From an uncultured Clostridia bacterium (lineage in GTDB: Bacteria; Bacillota; Clostridia; Oscillospirales; Acutalibacteraceae): a stretch of 64,000 nt of DNA. The translations under genes and the position numbers were made by a program. Numbering within the stretch: the stretch's first letter is position 1; the number at the start of each line of letters is the position of its first letter. Positions 7,709-16,818 of this stretch are shown in pieces. Location: contig CALWPT010000023.1 of the NCBI GenBank assembly GCA_944383495.1, positions 61,627-125,626 on the forward strand. Direction: 5' to 3'. The notes under the pieces were generated by a model. The model was given only the letters and a program-made list of their open reading frames with translations. It had not been told where the DNA came from and did not search any database.

Positions 7709-8578
7709 CTACTCAGCGCAAGCCCGGTAAATTCGCTGCATTTCCAGCGCGTCCTTTGCTTGTGTTCCCGCGGATTCGCAGATGAACACCGGGGCGCAAC
7801 CATATTGATAGCACAACTCGGCCACCGGTTCAAAATCCGGGCCATAACCGGCGTCATCGGTTTCAAAGGTCAAGTGGCGCTTCTCGCCGCCCTCTGTGTA
7901 CTCTATTTTGGAAAAGTGAGAATGAAATTCCCGCAGTCGGGACTCTCCCAGCCGATCTCGTATAGTCAGGAAAACCTGCTCAAAGTCCTCCTTTGTTTTC
8001 AATCCGCCGTGGGTACGTGCGTTAAGATGCCCGAAATCAATGCAGGGCAGCATCCGTTCGTCCAGCTCACAAAGCTTCATTACCTCCTCCAGCGTTCCCA
8101 GCTGCCCAATCTTCCCCATGGTTTCCGGGCAGATCCGGATATGAGACAAATCCTCAGCATCCAGAGCCTCTACCGCCTTTTTCATGGTGGCAAGGGCCAG
8201 CTCCAACGCCTGTTCCCGAGTAAAACCGGAGCAGGATCCGCTGTGGACCACGATCCGCGTGCCTCCCATGGCGTCCACCGCGCGGGCTGACTGGAGAATA
8301 TAGTTAATGGAATTCTCTCGCTTTGCCTCCTCTTTGGAGGAAAGAGAGATAAAATACGGCGCGTGCACCGACAAAGCAATCTCATGCTCCCGCGCTTTTT
8401 CCCCCAGCGCGGCAGCCTTCTCGCGCCCAATATTCACGCCCCGGCCGCACTGGTATTCAAACGCGGAAAGTCCCAGCCCGGCTAGGTACTCCGGCATTTG
8501 CAGGGTTCCCTTATAGCCGGAAGCCTCAAAATCATTCGGCGTTCCCGCCGGACCGAATTTAGCCGTCAAATTTTTCAT
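7709..8578 (-). CDS. Endonuclease IV-like TIM-barrel protein
   Basis: 289 residues. The sequence resembles the AP endonuclease 2/xylose isomerase-like TIM barrel family: SVHAPYF, VVHSG, CPETMGK, CIDFGHLNA, FHSHFSKIEYT and a C-terminal ICESAG each carry metal-ligand His, Asp or Glu residues in the expected order. It could be an Nfo-type deoxyribonuclease IV or a sugar-phosphate isomerase; the sequence alone does not decide. The 5' end overlaps yqeG by 20 bp. The ATG at 8578 sits directly on its SD, so a TTG at 8569 (MTAKFGPAG, nine bases from AAAGG) may be the true start. Confidence 0.8.
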   Translation of the reverse strand: MKNLTAKFGPAGTPNDFEASGYKGTLQMPEYLAGLGLSAFEYQCGRGVNIGREKAAALGEKAREHEIALSVHAPYFISLSSKEEAKRENSINYILQSARAVDAMGGTRIVVHSGSCSGFTREQALELALATMKKAVEALDAEDLSHIRICPETMGKIGQLGTLEEVMKLCELDERMLPCIDFGHLNARTHGGLKTKEDFEQVFLTIRDRLGESRLREFHSHFSKIEYTEGGEKRHLTFETDDAGYGPDFEPVAELCYQYGCAPVFICESAGTQAKDALEMQRIYRACAE

Positions 8579-9080
8579 CCTTTCTATGGGTTAGCGCCCT
8601 GCGGTACCGTTTCAGCAAATACCGATCCAGCTTTTTCAAAAAGGGAAATATGGGTTTGTTAGCAGCCGGCGGCGCAACATACAGACTCTTCATTCCCCAT
8701 AAGTTTGCGCCTAATATGTCGTTTGCAAACTGGTCTCCCGCCATTGCCGTGCGTGCAGCGCACTGCCCTAGCGACCGCTTCGCCTTGATCATACCCCAGG
8801 GCAAGGGCTTTAAACTAAAAAAGCGGCAGGGCAGTCCTACTTTTTTTGCAAACGGCTTCACACGCCCTGGATTCGCGTTGGATACAATGGATACGGCAAT
8901 TCCCGCTTCCCGCAGCGCTTCTATCCATTCCGGCACTCCGGCAAGCGGCTGCTGGCTGCCCCGTAAGGCCAGCGTTCCATCTACATCCAACAACAAAGCA
9001 GTGATTCCTGATTTCTTTAAAAACGCTGGCGTGATATCCGTTACAGAATCAAAAATGGCATCTGGCTTAAAAAAACGCAA
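8559..9080 (-). CDS. yqeG: YqeG-family HAD-IIIA phosphatase
   Basis: 173 residues with HAD motif I LLLDVDGTLA (DxD), motif II SNA and a downstream AGDQFANDI motif. These fit the YqeG family of HAD-superfamily phosphatases, whose substrate in Clostridia is uncertain. The likely start is the TTG at 9080 behind GAGGCGGTG. It is the first gene of the yqeG-TIM barrel-aroQ group. Confidence 0.88.
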   Translation of the reverse strand: MRFFKPDAIFDSVTDITPAFLKKSGITALLLDVDGTLALRGSQQPLAGVPEWIEALREAGIAVSIVSNANPGRVKPFAKKVGLPCRFFSLKPLPWGMIKAKRSLGQCAARTAMAGDQFANDILGANLWGMKSLYVAPPAANKPIFPFLKKLDRYLLKRYRRALTHRKDEKFDG

Positions 9081-9279
9081 GCTTTCACCGCCTCAGCTCT
9101 TAAAATAAACGCTCGACAAACTCCAACGCCTGAATCCGTCAAAAGATAGATAACGAAATTGAAACGCAAAAACCACAACCTGCCTTACAATGCAATCCGA
9201 TCCCGCTTCTTATTCATGGTTTGCCTCTCACCACATGCTATCTTCCAACGCCGCACTTTAATAAAAGTATACCAGCAAA

Positions 9280-9312
9280 ACGGCGGACGGACATTTTCTG
9301 TCCGCCCGCCGT
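9280..9312 (-). terminator. Terminator after rpsU
   Basis: A long hairpin: 9280-9292 pairs with 9300-9312 apart from one mismatch, and a T run follows on the minus strand. No gene was recognised between 9081 and 9279. Confidence 0.8.
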
Positions 9313-9361
9313 CACCTTTTTTGATATGCCAAGGCACACCGGCATACCGCAGATACCATTT

Positions 9362-9538
9362 TTACCGGTATTTACGCTTGCGGGCGGCCTCAGACTTCTT
9401 TTTACGCTTCACGGAAGGCTTCTCGTAATGCTCCCGCTTACGCACTTCCTGAATCACACCATCGCGGGCAGTCGCTCTTTTAAAGCGGCGCAGGGCGTTC
9501 TCCAGAGACTCATTCTCTTTGATCTTGACCTGGCTCAT
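9362..9538 (-). CDS. rpsU: Small ribosomal subunit protein bS21
   Basis: 58 residues from the ATG at 9538 ([21 protein letters not shown]), the usual length of bS21, with GGAGGG about 7 nt upstream. The C-terminus is very basic ([15 protein letters not shown]), as in the family. It is a late-assembling 30S protein near the anti-SD. It is monocistronic, with a consensus promoter at 9629-9657 and a terminator at 9280-9312. Confidence 0.97.
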   Translation of the reverse strand: MSQVKIKENESLENALRRFKRATARDGVIQEVRKREHYEKPSVKRKKKSEAARKRKYR

Positions 9539-9628
9539 TTGATTCCCTCCCCTCCACTGATCCAGCAGGGGTTCCATGACTTTGTACAGACCCAACCGGC
9601 AGATACTGCGTCTGGGTCAACGGTAAAT

Positions 9629-9657
9629 ATTATACATGTTGTTCGTCTGATTGTCAA
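9629..9657 (-). promoter_or_regulatory. Consensus promoter of rpsU
   Basis: Minus strand: TTGACA (9657-9652), 17 bp, TATAAT (9634-9629). Both hexamers match consensus, giving a leader of about 85 nt. Confidence 0.9.
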
Positions 9658-9712
9658 GTGCCCGGGTGTAGCTATTAAAAAATTTATGGAAAAAGCCAAA
9701 AGCGCTTTTTCA

Positions 9713-10015
9713 TTAAAAGACCTTACATCCACCTAGTGAACCGCGCCCATTCATCTTAACCATTTTATTCAGTTCCGCCGGCTCTAAACCATTCGTAACG
9801 CACAAGACTGCGTCCATTCCCGCCGCCTGCCCCGAATTGACACTGATGGGCACAATTCTGAAGCTGGAATAGGCAAGATGCTTGCCGGAAATATTCCGCC
9901 CCGCCAGCAAAAGGCCGTCCGCGCCTTGGAGTACCAGACATCCATATGCCATGCTTTCGCCCTTTTCCTGGGTAAATTTGGTCTGTTTGCCCTGTATTTC
10001 CGAAATGCCCGGCAT
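9713..10015 (-). pseudogene. C-terminal remnant of an FAD-dependent oxidoreductase
   Basis: A 100-codon frame starting 16 bp after the leuS stop. It contains GADGLLLAGRNISGKH...GQAAG, the conserved C-terminal FAD-contact segment of PF12831-type oxidoreductases. The intact 589-residue gene at 36568 carries the equivalent LENLFCAGRNISVTH...GQAAG. No N-terminal Rossmann domain is present and the first ATG lacks an SD. It is best read as the decayed end of a lost gene. Confidence 0.55.
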
Positions 10016-10031
10016 GATCCCGTGAACCGTT

Positions 10032-12434
10032 TTATTTTACCACCAAGTTGACCAGCTTGCCGGGCACGTAGATTTCCTTGACAATGGATTTGCCATTTAT
10101 TGCAGCCCCTACCTTTTCATCCGCCTTGGCTGCGGCCAGGGCCTCCTCCTTTTCGCAGCCGGCGGGCAAGATAATCCGGGCGCGAAGCTTGCCGTTGACC
10201 TGAACGGCGGCTTCAACGGTATCCTCCGCGCACTTGGCTTCATCATAGGCGGGCCACTCCGTTTGGTTCAGCATGCCGCCAAAGCCCTTTTGTACCCAGA
10301 TTTCCTCTGTGATATGGGGTGCGAAGGGGTTCAAAAGGATGATGAGGAGCTTCAACTCCTCCTTGGTAACGGTTTTGGTTTTATCCAGCTCGTTGAGCAA
10401 GGCCATCATGGCAGCGATGGCGGTGTTGAATTTCAGATCCTCAATGTCTTCCGTCACCTTTCTAATGGTACGGTGAAACGCGCCCTCCAGCTCGGCGCGC
10501 ACGCCGCCCTCGGTCATATGCTCCGCTAAATTCCACACCCGTTCCAAAAACCGTTTGCAGCCCTTGATGGAGCTGGAGCTCCAAGGGGCGGTTTTTTCAA
10601 AATCCCCGATAAACATCTCGTACAACCGCATGGTATCCGCACCGTACTGATTCACAATATCGTCTGGATTGACAACGTTGCCCTTGGACTTGGACATTTT
10701 CTCCCCGTTTTCCCCCAAGATCATGCCGTGGGACGTGCGTTTAGCATACGGCTCGCTGGTGGGCGCCACGCCGATATCGAACAGAAATTTGTGCCAGAAC
10801 CGGCTGTAGAGAAGATGCAGGGTGGTGTGCTCCATACCGCCATTGTACCAATTCACGGGCAGCCAGTAATCCAATGCTTCTCTGGAGGCCAGCGCCTGAT
10901 CGTTGTGGGGATCGGTGTACCGCAGGAAATACCAGGACGATCCCGCCCATTGGGGCATGGTGTCGGTTTCCCGTTTGGCAGGGCCGCCGCAGTGAGGGCA
11001 CTTGGTGTTGACCCAGTCGGCCATCTTCGCCAGCGGAGATTCTCCCGTGTCGGTGGGCTCGTAAGAATCCACTGCGGGCAGCAGCAGGGGCAGTTCGCTT
11101 TCCGGCAAAGGCACCCAACCGCAGGTTTCACAATAAACCATGGGAATCGGCTCGCCCCAATACCGCTGGCGGGAAAATACCCAGTCCCGCAGCTTGTAAT
11201 TGACCTTGGGCTCGCCGATGCCCTTTTCCTCTAAATAGGCAATAATCTTTTTCTTGGCTTCCTCCACGGTCAGCCCGTTGAGCAGGCCGGAATTGACCAT
11301 TGTGCCGGTTTCACAGTCGGTGAACGCCGCTTGCTCCACATTTCCGCCGGCGACCACCTCAATGATCGGCAGATTGAAGGCCCTTGCAAAATCATAGTCC
11401 CGCGTGTCGTGAGCGGGAACAGCCATGATCGCGCCGGTACCGTAGGACATTAAAACGTAATCGGAAATGAAAATGGGAATTTGTCGGTCATTCACGGGAT
11501 TGACCGCCATCACGCCCTCCAGACGCACGCCGGTTTTTTCCTTGGCCACCTCGGAGCGCTCAAAATCCGATTTTCGGGCCGCCGCCGCCTGGTAGTCCTT
11601 CACAGCATCCATATTCTGAAGCAGGCCCGCCCATTTCTCCAGCAGCGGGTGCTCTGGAGACATGACCATATAAGTCGCTCCAAACAAGGTGTCAGGGCGG
11701 GTGGTATAGATTTCCAGCGCGTCTCCCGCTGTGGTGGGAAAACGCACCTGGGCGCCGGTGGAACGACCAATCCAGTTTTTTTGCTGAGTCTTGACTCGGT
11801 CTATGTAATCCACGGTATCCAAATCGTCAATGAGGCGCTGGGCATACGCAGTGATTTTCAGCATCCATTGGGATTTAACCCTTCTGACCACCTCGCTGCC
11901 GCACCGTTCGCACACGCCGTTGACTACCTCTTCATTGGCCAGCACGCATTTGCAGGAGGTACACCAGTTGACGGCCATTTCCTTTTTATAGGCCAAGCCG
12001 TGCTTATAAAGCTGCAAGAAAATCCACTGGGTCCATTTGTAATAGGACGGATCGGTGGTGTTGATCTCCCGGCTCCAGTCGAAGGAAAAGCCCAGGGCTT
12101 TCAGCTGCTCTTTAAACCGACCCACGTTCTGCTTGGTAACAATTTCCGGATGGATGTGATTTTTAATGGCGAAATTCTCCGTAGGCAGGCCGAATGCATC
12201 CCAGCCCATGGGATACAAAACGTTATATCCCTCCAGCCGTCGCTTCCGGGCGACGATATCCAACGCTGTGTACGACCGGGGATGTCCCACATGCAGGCCC
12301 TGGCCCGAGGGGTATGGGAATTCCACCAATGCGTAATAAGCGGGCTTTCCCGACCTGTTTTCCGCATGGAACACGCCGGTTTCATCCCATATTTTCTGCC
12401 ATTTCTTCTCAATGTTCTGATAATCGTATGCCAT
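10032..12434 (-). CDS. leuS: Leucyl-tRNA synthetase
   Basis: 800 residues, the normal bacterial length. A class I synthetase that charges tRNA-Leu. HVGH (HIGH signature) lies near residue 49 and [10 protein letters not shown] (KMSKS) near residue 578, with the CP1 editing domain between ([13 protein letters not shown] and [15 protein letters not shown]). Two zinc-type knuckles (CTSCKC...CERCG and CETCG...CPHCG) are visible. It is the last intact gene of the rsfS-leuS segment and no T-box was seen directly before it. Confidence 0.98.
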   Translation of the reverse strand: MAYDYQNIEKKWQKIWDETGVFHAENRSGKPAYYALVEFPYPSGQGLHVGHPRSYTALDIVARKRRLEGYNVLYPMGWDAFGLPTENFAIKNHIHPEIVTKQNVGRFKEQLKALGFSFDWSREINTTDPSYYKWTQWIFLQLYKHGLAYKKEMAVNWCTSCKCVLANEEVVNGVCERCGSEVVRRVKSQWMLKITAYAQRLIDDLDTVDYIDRVKTQQKNWIGRSTGAQVRFPTTAGDALEIYTTRPDTLFGATYMVMSPEHPLLEKWAGLLQNMDAVKDYQAAAARKSDFERSEVAKEKTGVRLEGVMAVNPVNDRQIPIFISDYVLMSYGTGAIMAVPAHDTRDYDFARAFNLPIIEVVAGGNVEQAAFTDCETGTMVNSGLLNGLTVEEAKKKIIAYLEEKGIGEPKVNYKLRDWVFSRQRYWGEPIPMVYCETCGWVPLPESELPLLLPAVDSYEPTDTGESPLAKMADWVNTKCPHCGGPAKRETDTMPQWAGSSWYFLRYTDPHNDQALASREALDYWLPVNWYNGGMEHTTLHLLYSRFWHKFLFDIGVAPTSEPYAKRTSHGMILGENGEKMSKSKGNVVNPDDIVNQYGADTMRLYEMFIGDFEKTAPWSSSSIKGCKRFLERVWNLAEHMTEGGVRAELEGAFHRTIRKVTEDIEDLKFNTAIAAMMALLNELDKTKTVTKEELKLLIILLNPFAPHITEEIWVQKGFGGMLNQTEWPAYDEAKCAEDTVEAAVQVNGKLRARIILPAGCEKEEALAAAKADEKVGAAINGKSIVKEIYVPGKLVNLVVK

Positions 12435-12446
12435 GTTACCCTGCCC

Positions 12447-12800
12447 TCATTCCTCGATGATTTCCGTTAAATCAACCTTCACGCCGTCCACCCAAAGGCG
12501 TTCCAGTTGGTAAAAGTCCCGGGCTTCCTTGTAGAACACATGCACTACCAATTCTCCGTAGTCCAACAAAATCCAGGTAGTGGACTTTCCCTCAATATGC
12601 CGGGGTTCCATCCCCGCCTGAGACAGCTTCAATTCCACTTCCTCCGCCAGGGCCTTTACCTGGGTGGACGAGGAGCCCGAGCAGATGAGAAAATAATCGG
12701 CCAGTGTTGTCACGTCGGTTACCTTAATGGCCTCTATGTTGCCGCCTTTTTTATCGCTTAAGGCTTTGGCGGCGATTTGCAGCATTTGCTTTGCTTCCAA
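12447..12800 (-). CDS. rsfS: Ribosomal silencing factor RsfS
   Basis: 117 residues of the RsfS/Iojap family, which binds uL14 and blocks 50S-30S joining in starvation. Family motifs include ADYFLICSGSS, HIEGKSTTWILLDYGELVVHVF and FYQLERLW. The frame begins at a TTG (12800) that follows the TAA of the LCP gene immediately, suggesting translational coupling; an internal ATG at 12785 is the alternative. It lies in the conserved nadD-yqeK-LCP-rsfS-leuS order. Confidence 0.95.
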   Translation of the reverse strand: MEAKQMLQIAAKALSDKKGGNIEAIKVTDVTTLADYFLICSGSSSTQVKALAEEVELKLSQAGMEPRHIEGKSTTWILLDYGELVVHVFYKEARDFYQLERLWVDGVKVDLTEIIEE

Positions 12801-13892
12801 TTACTCGTCATCCTCTCCTATGGTGTCAATGGATCCGCCCTCGTCTATATCGGTCCATTCGTTCGGCTCAAACAGCTCGACAATGTCCAGATCCGACGGG
12901 AGCAGCTCGTATTTTTCATACGGCAGGAAATACCGGTTGATCAAATCCACATACTGCTGCTTGTGCATAGAATAATAAGAAAGTCTCTGATGCAGCCCCT
13001 CAGGGATGGCGTAATCCGAATGTCCGGGCATGGCTTCGATGCGGATGTCCTCCAAATCCATTTTCTGTGCCAGTTGCGCGTAGCTCAGAATCTGGCCGTT
13101 GGTCATATCCGTGCCGATATTGTCATAACACGCCGCCGCCACCTTGGTCATCTGGGAAAGGCTCATGCCCATTAGCTTTTTAATAAAACCGGCGTAAAAC
13201 AGCCGCTGCGCCTCGACTCGTCCCATGTCTCCCTTGACATAAGACTTTCTGTGCCGGACAAACCCCTCCGCCTGAATGCCGTTGAGAGTCACTTTACCGG
13301 GGCCGATGACAATGTTCTTTTTATGCACCGAATCCTCCACCGTCAGCTTTTTCGGCATGTTGACCTCCACGCCGCCCAGCGCATCTACCAATTCCCGGAA
13401 GCCGGGAATGTCAATCGTCACATAATGGTCCACAGGAAGTCCGAAAGCGCTGTTGATTTTCCGAATCAAAGCGTTGATCTTCACTTCTCCCTTGCGGGCA
13501 TGCCCGTATACCGCGTTGATCTTCCCGGTGGGCACGTCGCTGCCCACAAAGGTGTCCCGGGGAATCTGCAAAATATTGGCCGTGCCTCGCAAATGATCGA
13601 AACAAACCACCATGATAATATCCGTTAAGTTTTCGCTAAGATCCAATCCCGCCACCAAAAAGTAGGTGACGTTTTCATTGTCGCCTTTCTTAATGTCCTC
13701 CAGCCCGGGGATTTCACTCTCCCCGTGATCAAAAAAGCGGCTGTTCAGCAGCGTCATTCCGCCCAACGCCAGGGAGGATATCACCAATACAACGGATAAA
13801 GCAATATTACCGACGATTAATTTCCAATTCTGTTTCCGATTGCGTCTGGAAAAGGATGACAAATCCACATCGCGCCCGCTTCCCTTGGCCAT
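12801..13892 (-). CDS. LytR-CpsA-Psr (LCP) family protein
   Basis: 363 residues from the ATG at 13892, with AAAGGG nine bases upstream. A basic cytoplasmic start and one membrane segment (about residues 26-48) precede the extracellular LCP domain. The LCP arginine/aspartate motifs are visible: DTFVG, KINAVYGHA, IDIPGFRELVDALGGVEVNMP and GFVRHRKSYVKGDMGRVEAQ. LCP proteins transfer undecaprenyl-linked wall polymers to peptidoglycan. The acidic C-terminus ends only 3 nt before the rsfS start. Confidence 0.92.
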   Translation of the reverse strand: MAKGSGRDVDLSSFSRRNRKQNWKLIVGNIALSVVLVISSLALGGMTLLNSRFFDHGESEIPGLEDIKKGDNENVTYFLVAGLDLSENLTDIIMVVCFDHLRGTANILQIPRDTFVGSDVPTGKINAVYGHARKGEVKINALIRKINSAFGLPVDHYVTIDIPGFRELVDALGGVEVNMPKKLTVEDSVHKKNIVIGPGKVTLNGIQAEGFVRHRKSYVKGDMGRVEAQRLFYAGFIKKLMGMSLSQMTKVAAACYDNIGTDMTNGQILSYAQLAQKMDLEDIRIEAMPGHSDYAIPEGLHQRLSYYSMHKQQYVDLINRYFLPYEKYELLPSDLDIVELFEPNEWTDIDEGGSIDTIGEDDE

Positions 13893-13931
13893 CTGCAAAG
13901 TCCCTTTCTTTCTCCATGAACAAATTTGCCG

Positions 13932-14504
13932 TCACCTCATAAACCGGGCGGCGGCCTGGTTGTAGCCTTCAATGGTATCGGTATGAATCGGGCTTTTTTC
14001 TTCCGCCAGTTCTTTAACAGTAAAAACAAATGCTTCCAGCAGCCCTTGTTCCAGATCAAGTTCCACGGCCCCCCGGATTTCCTCTACGCCGGGAAAATTC
14101 CGGTCGGCGGAGGTGAAGTCCGCCAGATACAGCACCTTGTCCAGCAGGGTCATATTGCTTCGTCCGGTGGTGTGGAACCGAACCGCATCCAGAATTTCCC
14201 GGTCAGTGATTCCAAGCTCCCGGCGGATATAAGCCTCCCCGGCAATGGCGTGCCAGGTTTTGGGGCACTGTTTTTCCAGATCAGATAATAGTATACCAAA
14301 GCCGTCTAAGGTTTGCAACATTTTTTCCCGCGGCAGATCCTTGCAGATATCATGCAGCAGCCCGGCTACATACGCTTTTTCCGGATCTGCGCCGTATTTT
14401 TTCGCCAATTCCAGCGCCCGATCCGCCACGCACAGGGTATGATGGTACCGTTTGTCGGTCAGCCGCTGCCGCAGAAGCGCTTTGTACTCTTTATATTCCT
14501 TCAT
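13932..14504 (-). CDS. yqeK: YqeK-type HD-domain Ap4A hydrolase
   Basis: 190 residues from the ATG at 14504 (MKEYKEYKALLRQRL); the longer upstream frame overlaps nadD and is not coding. The HD signature is split as H in RYHHTLCVA and HD in GLLHDICKD, with further His/Asp ligands (HAIAGE, VRFHTTG, LADFTSADR). The family hydrolyses diadenosine tetraphosphate symmetrically to two ADP. It lies 13 bp downstream of nadD, the standard pairing. Confidence 0.93.
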   Translation of the reverse strand: MKEYKEYKALLRQRLTDKRYHHTLCVADRALELAKKYGADPEKAYVAGLLHDICKDLPREKMLQTLDGFGILLSDLEKQCPKTWHAIAGEAYIRRELGITDREILDAVRFHTTGRSNMTLLDKVLYLADFTSADRNFPGVEEIRGAVELDLEQGLLEAFVFTVKELAEEKSPIHTDTIEGYNQAAARFMR

Positions 14505-14517
14505 TCTAAAAACCGCC

Positions 14518-15114
14518 TTACCGATACAGGCCTTGCGCCTGTATATAGTCTGCCACCGCAGGCGGCAGCATATGTGCCGCAGATTTTCCCTCTCGGAGAA
14601 ATTTCCGGATTTCCGTGGATGACCATGGAGGTATGGAAAGGGAAACAATGCGGATCCGAGCCCCCATTTTCTCCAGAAACGCCTTTTGATTTCGCATTAT
14701 TTGATCCGATTCCCCGGCTCGGGCGACGGCAAGAATTTCTGCCAAAGCAAAAATTCCTTCCGGGTTCCGCCATTGCTGCAAGGTCAAAAACATATCGCTT
14801 CCGCATACCAGCAAAAGCCTGTCGTTAGGATATTGTTCCCGCAATTCCCGAAGGGTGTCAACCGTATAGCTTTTTCCGCCCCGTCTTGCCTCTATTTCAG
14901 TGACCTGCGCGCCAATTTCACGGGCGGCCAGCCTGCACATTTCCAGCCGGTCGGCAAAGGCCGCCAGTTTTGCGTCCGGTTTATGGGGCGGGTCGGCTGC
15001 GGGAATGAAGACAAGCTTATCCGCCCCGGCTGCCCTGCCCGCGCCTTGCAGCAGTAAAAGATGACCCTTGTGCACCGGATCAAAGCTGCCGCCTAAAATT
15101 GCAATTTTTTCCAT
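14518..15114 (-). CDS. nadD: Nicotinate-nucleotide adenylyltransferase
   Basis: 198 residues. The nucleotidyltransferase motif GGSFDPVHKGH is at the N-terminus and IPPWSSTEIRKFLREG (ISSTxxR-type) near the C-terminus. It makes deamido-NAD from nicotinate mononucleotide and ATP. The start ATG at 15114 has AAGGAG 8 nt upstream. It is followed by yqeK and preceded by a GNAT gene that interrupts the usual yhbY-nadD neighbourhood. Confidence 0.97.
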   Translation of the reverse strand: MEKIAILGGSFDPVHKGHLLLLQGAGRAAGADKLVFIPAADPPHKPDAKLAAFADRLEMCRLAAREIGAQVTEIEARRGGKSYTVDTLRELREQYPNDRLLLVCGSDMFLTLQQWRNPEGIFALAEILAVARAGESDQIMRNQKAFLEKMGARIRIVSLSIPPWSSTEIRKFLREGKSAAHMLPPAVADYIQAQGLYR

Positions 15115-15132
15115 GCGTCTATCTCCTTGTGA

Positions 15133-15900
15133 TCACTGGAAGCCCGCAGCTTTTTCGCCGTCCACCGCCGTCAGTTCCACCCACGCGGGCCGAAACCCGC
15201 TTCGTATTGCATTGCGGGCCGACGGGATATTAGACCAGGCCGCGCAGTAAAAAGGAATTTTCCCCCGCTGCATAATCTCTGCTGCCAGGCGGCTGGTCAG
15301 GGCCGACGCCACGCCGCGGTTTCTGTATCCGGGCAGCACGTCAATCCCAATCTGCCACATGGTTTCGCAGTCGGCGGAGCAGCCGGCCATGCCGATCATT
15401 CTGTCCCCGTCGAACGCCGCGGCAGCCAGCATGTCCAGCTGCCTTCTCCTCTCGCACAGAGCGTTGCTCCACTGGGGGGTATAACAGTCCGCGAAATCAG
15501 ACGGATGCAGGATTCGCACCTCAAACGGGCAGGCCAGAACCTCCAGCCGCTCCACATCGGGCAGATAATATTCCGCCATGAAGCAAATGGTTTTGCCGAA
15601 GGGCCGGAACGCCTCCTCCAGCAAATGAAGGCGGGGCGTTTCAAAGCAGCGGTAAGGCGCGGCGGCACCGTCCAGATAGGTTCGGACAATATCCTCGATC
15701 CGCGGGTCCACGGAAGCCACCACATTGCACCCATACGACACCAAGTTGCAGAAAAAAGGCAGCTTTAAATATTTTCGCGCTTTGGAGTTAGGAACGGACG
15801 CAACCACCTGATTCTCCGCGGCGCAAAAATCTTTTGCCCGGCAGCTTAAGTCCTGGGCGGACTGCTCCATGGCAGCGGTCAAGATTTCCCTGTTGGTCAT
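15133..15900 (-). CDS. GNAT-family N-acetyltransferase
   Basis: 255 residues. The C-terminal half carries a GNAT acetyl-CoA loop, IGIDVLPGYRNRGVASALTSRLA, and the N-terminal half is divergent. Substrate unknown. Its start overlaps the yhbY stop by 4 bp, so it is translated as part of the rdgB-yhbY-GNAT-nadD-yqeK operon. This position is not standard for that cluster and may be a lineage-specific insertion. Confidence 0.8.
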   Translation of the reverse strand: MTNREILTAAMEQSAQDLSCRAKDFCAAENQVVASVPNSKARKYLKLPFFCNLVSYGCNVVASVDPRIEDIVRTYLDGAAAPYRCFETPRLHLLEEAFRPFGKTICFMAEYYLPDVERLEVLACPFEVRILHPSDFADCYTPQWSNALCERRRQLDMLAAAAFDGDRMIGMAGCSADCETMWQIGIDVLPGYRNRGVASALTSRLAAEIMQRGKIPFYCAAWSNIPSARNAIRSGFRPAWVELTAVDGEKAAGFQ

Positions 15901-16211
15901 AAGCCGCCTCGCTTCAGCAAAAGGCTGTAGCTTCGCTTGTCCTTGTCCTCGCTTTGGCGGTAGAGAATCATTTTACGCCCCACCACCTGCACCACGTCTG
16001 CGCCCGTTTGCCGCGCCACAGCCTGGGCGGTTTCTTTCGCGGACTGGGGCGCGTTTTCCAGCACCGCGCCTTTGATGAGTTCCCGCGCAGTTAAAAGCTG
16101 CTCGGCCTCTTGGATCACCGTATCCGTCACTCCGCCCTTTCCAATATACAACACGGGATCAAACCCGTTGGCCAGGCTCCGCAGTAGAGCCCGCTGTTTA
16201 CTTGTCAGCAT
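15897..16211 (-). CDS. yhbY: Ribosome assembly RNA-binding protein YhbY
   Basis: 104 residues of the CRM/YhbY fold. The N-terminal LTSKQRALLRSLANGFDPVLYIGKGGVTD and the later GKKI-like loop (GRKMILYR) are typical. It associates with pre-50S particles. It overlaps rdgB by 14 bp upstream and the GNAT gene by 4 bp downstream, so it is tightly coupled. Confidence 0.92.
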   Translation of the reverse strand: MLTSKQRALLRSLANGFDPVLYIGKGGVTDTVIQEAEQLLTARELIKGAVLENAPQSAKETAQAVARQTGADVVQVVGRKMILYRQSEDKDKRSYSLLLKRGGL

Positions 16212-16800
16212 CTTTGAATTCCTTTCTCAGCGCTTCCCGCAGCGCCCGCAAAGCCTTTCCCCGGTGGGAAACTGCATCCTTCTCCTCCGCTGTCAATTGG
16301 GCAAAGCTTTTTTCCCCCACGAAAAAAAGCGGATCGTACCCAAAGCCTCCCTTGCCGGCCGGGACGAACCCAATGGTTCCGTCTGCCCGGCCCTCGGTCT
16401 CGATTCTCCGCCCGTCGGGAAACACGCAGCAGATGGCGCAGGCAAAATATGCGCCCCTTTTTTCCATTGGTACGCCTTCCAGGGCCCGCAGCAGCTTTTC
16501 GTTGTTTTTCTGGTCGTCGTGGCCCTCCCCCGCGTACCGGGCGGAATAAACCCCCGGCGCGCCGTCCAACGCATCCACGCACAGGCCCGAATCGTCGGCA
16601 ATTGCTGGCAGGCCCGTATGCTCCATGGCACTGATGGCCTTCAGCGCCGCGTTTTCAGCAAATGTGGAACCGGTTTCCTCCACCTCCGGCAGAGGCTCTG
16701 AAAGATCGGTTTCGATTAAAAGGGAAACGCCTAAGGGCTCCAAAATTCGCACCAGCTCATCCCTTTTTTTTGAGTTTTTGGTCGCCGCAATCCATTGCAT
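16198..16800 (-). CDS. rdgB: XTP/dITP diphosphatase
   Basis: 200 residues of the HAM1/RdgB family, which hydrolyses non-canonical purine triphosphates such as dITP and XTP to keep them out of DNA. Motifs: ATKNSKKRDEL at the N-terminus, FAENAALKA, ADDSGLCVDALDGAPGVYSARYAG, and GYDPLFF with SHRGKALRAL near the end. It is 18 bp downstream of ftsY. Confidence 0.96.
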   Translation of the reverse strand: MQWIAATKNSKKRDELVRILEPLGVSLLIETDLSEPLPEVEETGSTFAENAALKAISAMEHTGLPAIADDSGLCVDALDGAPGVYSARYAGEGHDDQKNNEKLLRALEGVPMEKRGAYFACAICCVFPDGRRIETEGRADGTIGFVPAGKGGFGYDPLFFVGEKSFAQLTAEEKDAVSHRGKALRALREALRKEFKDADK

Positions 16801-16818
16801 GTTGTTCCACCGCCCTCC

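Noticed and set aside
14505..14648. 48-codon N-terminal extension of yqeK
   Set aside because: It lies inside nadD in another frame; the ATG at 14504 has an SD and matches the family start.
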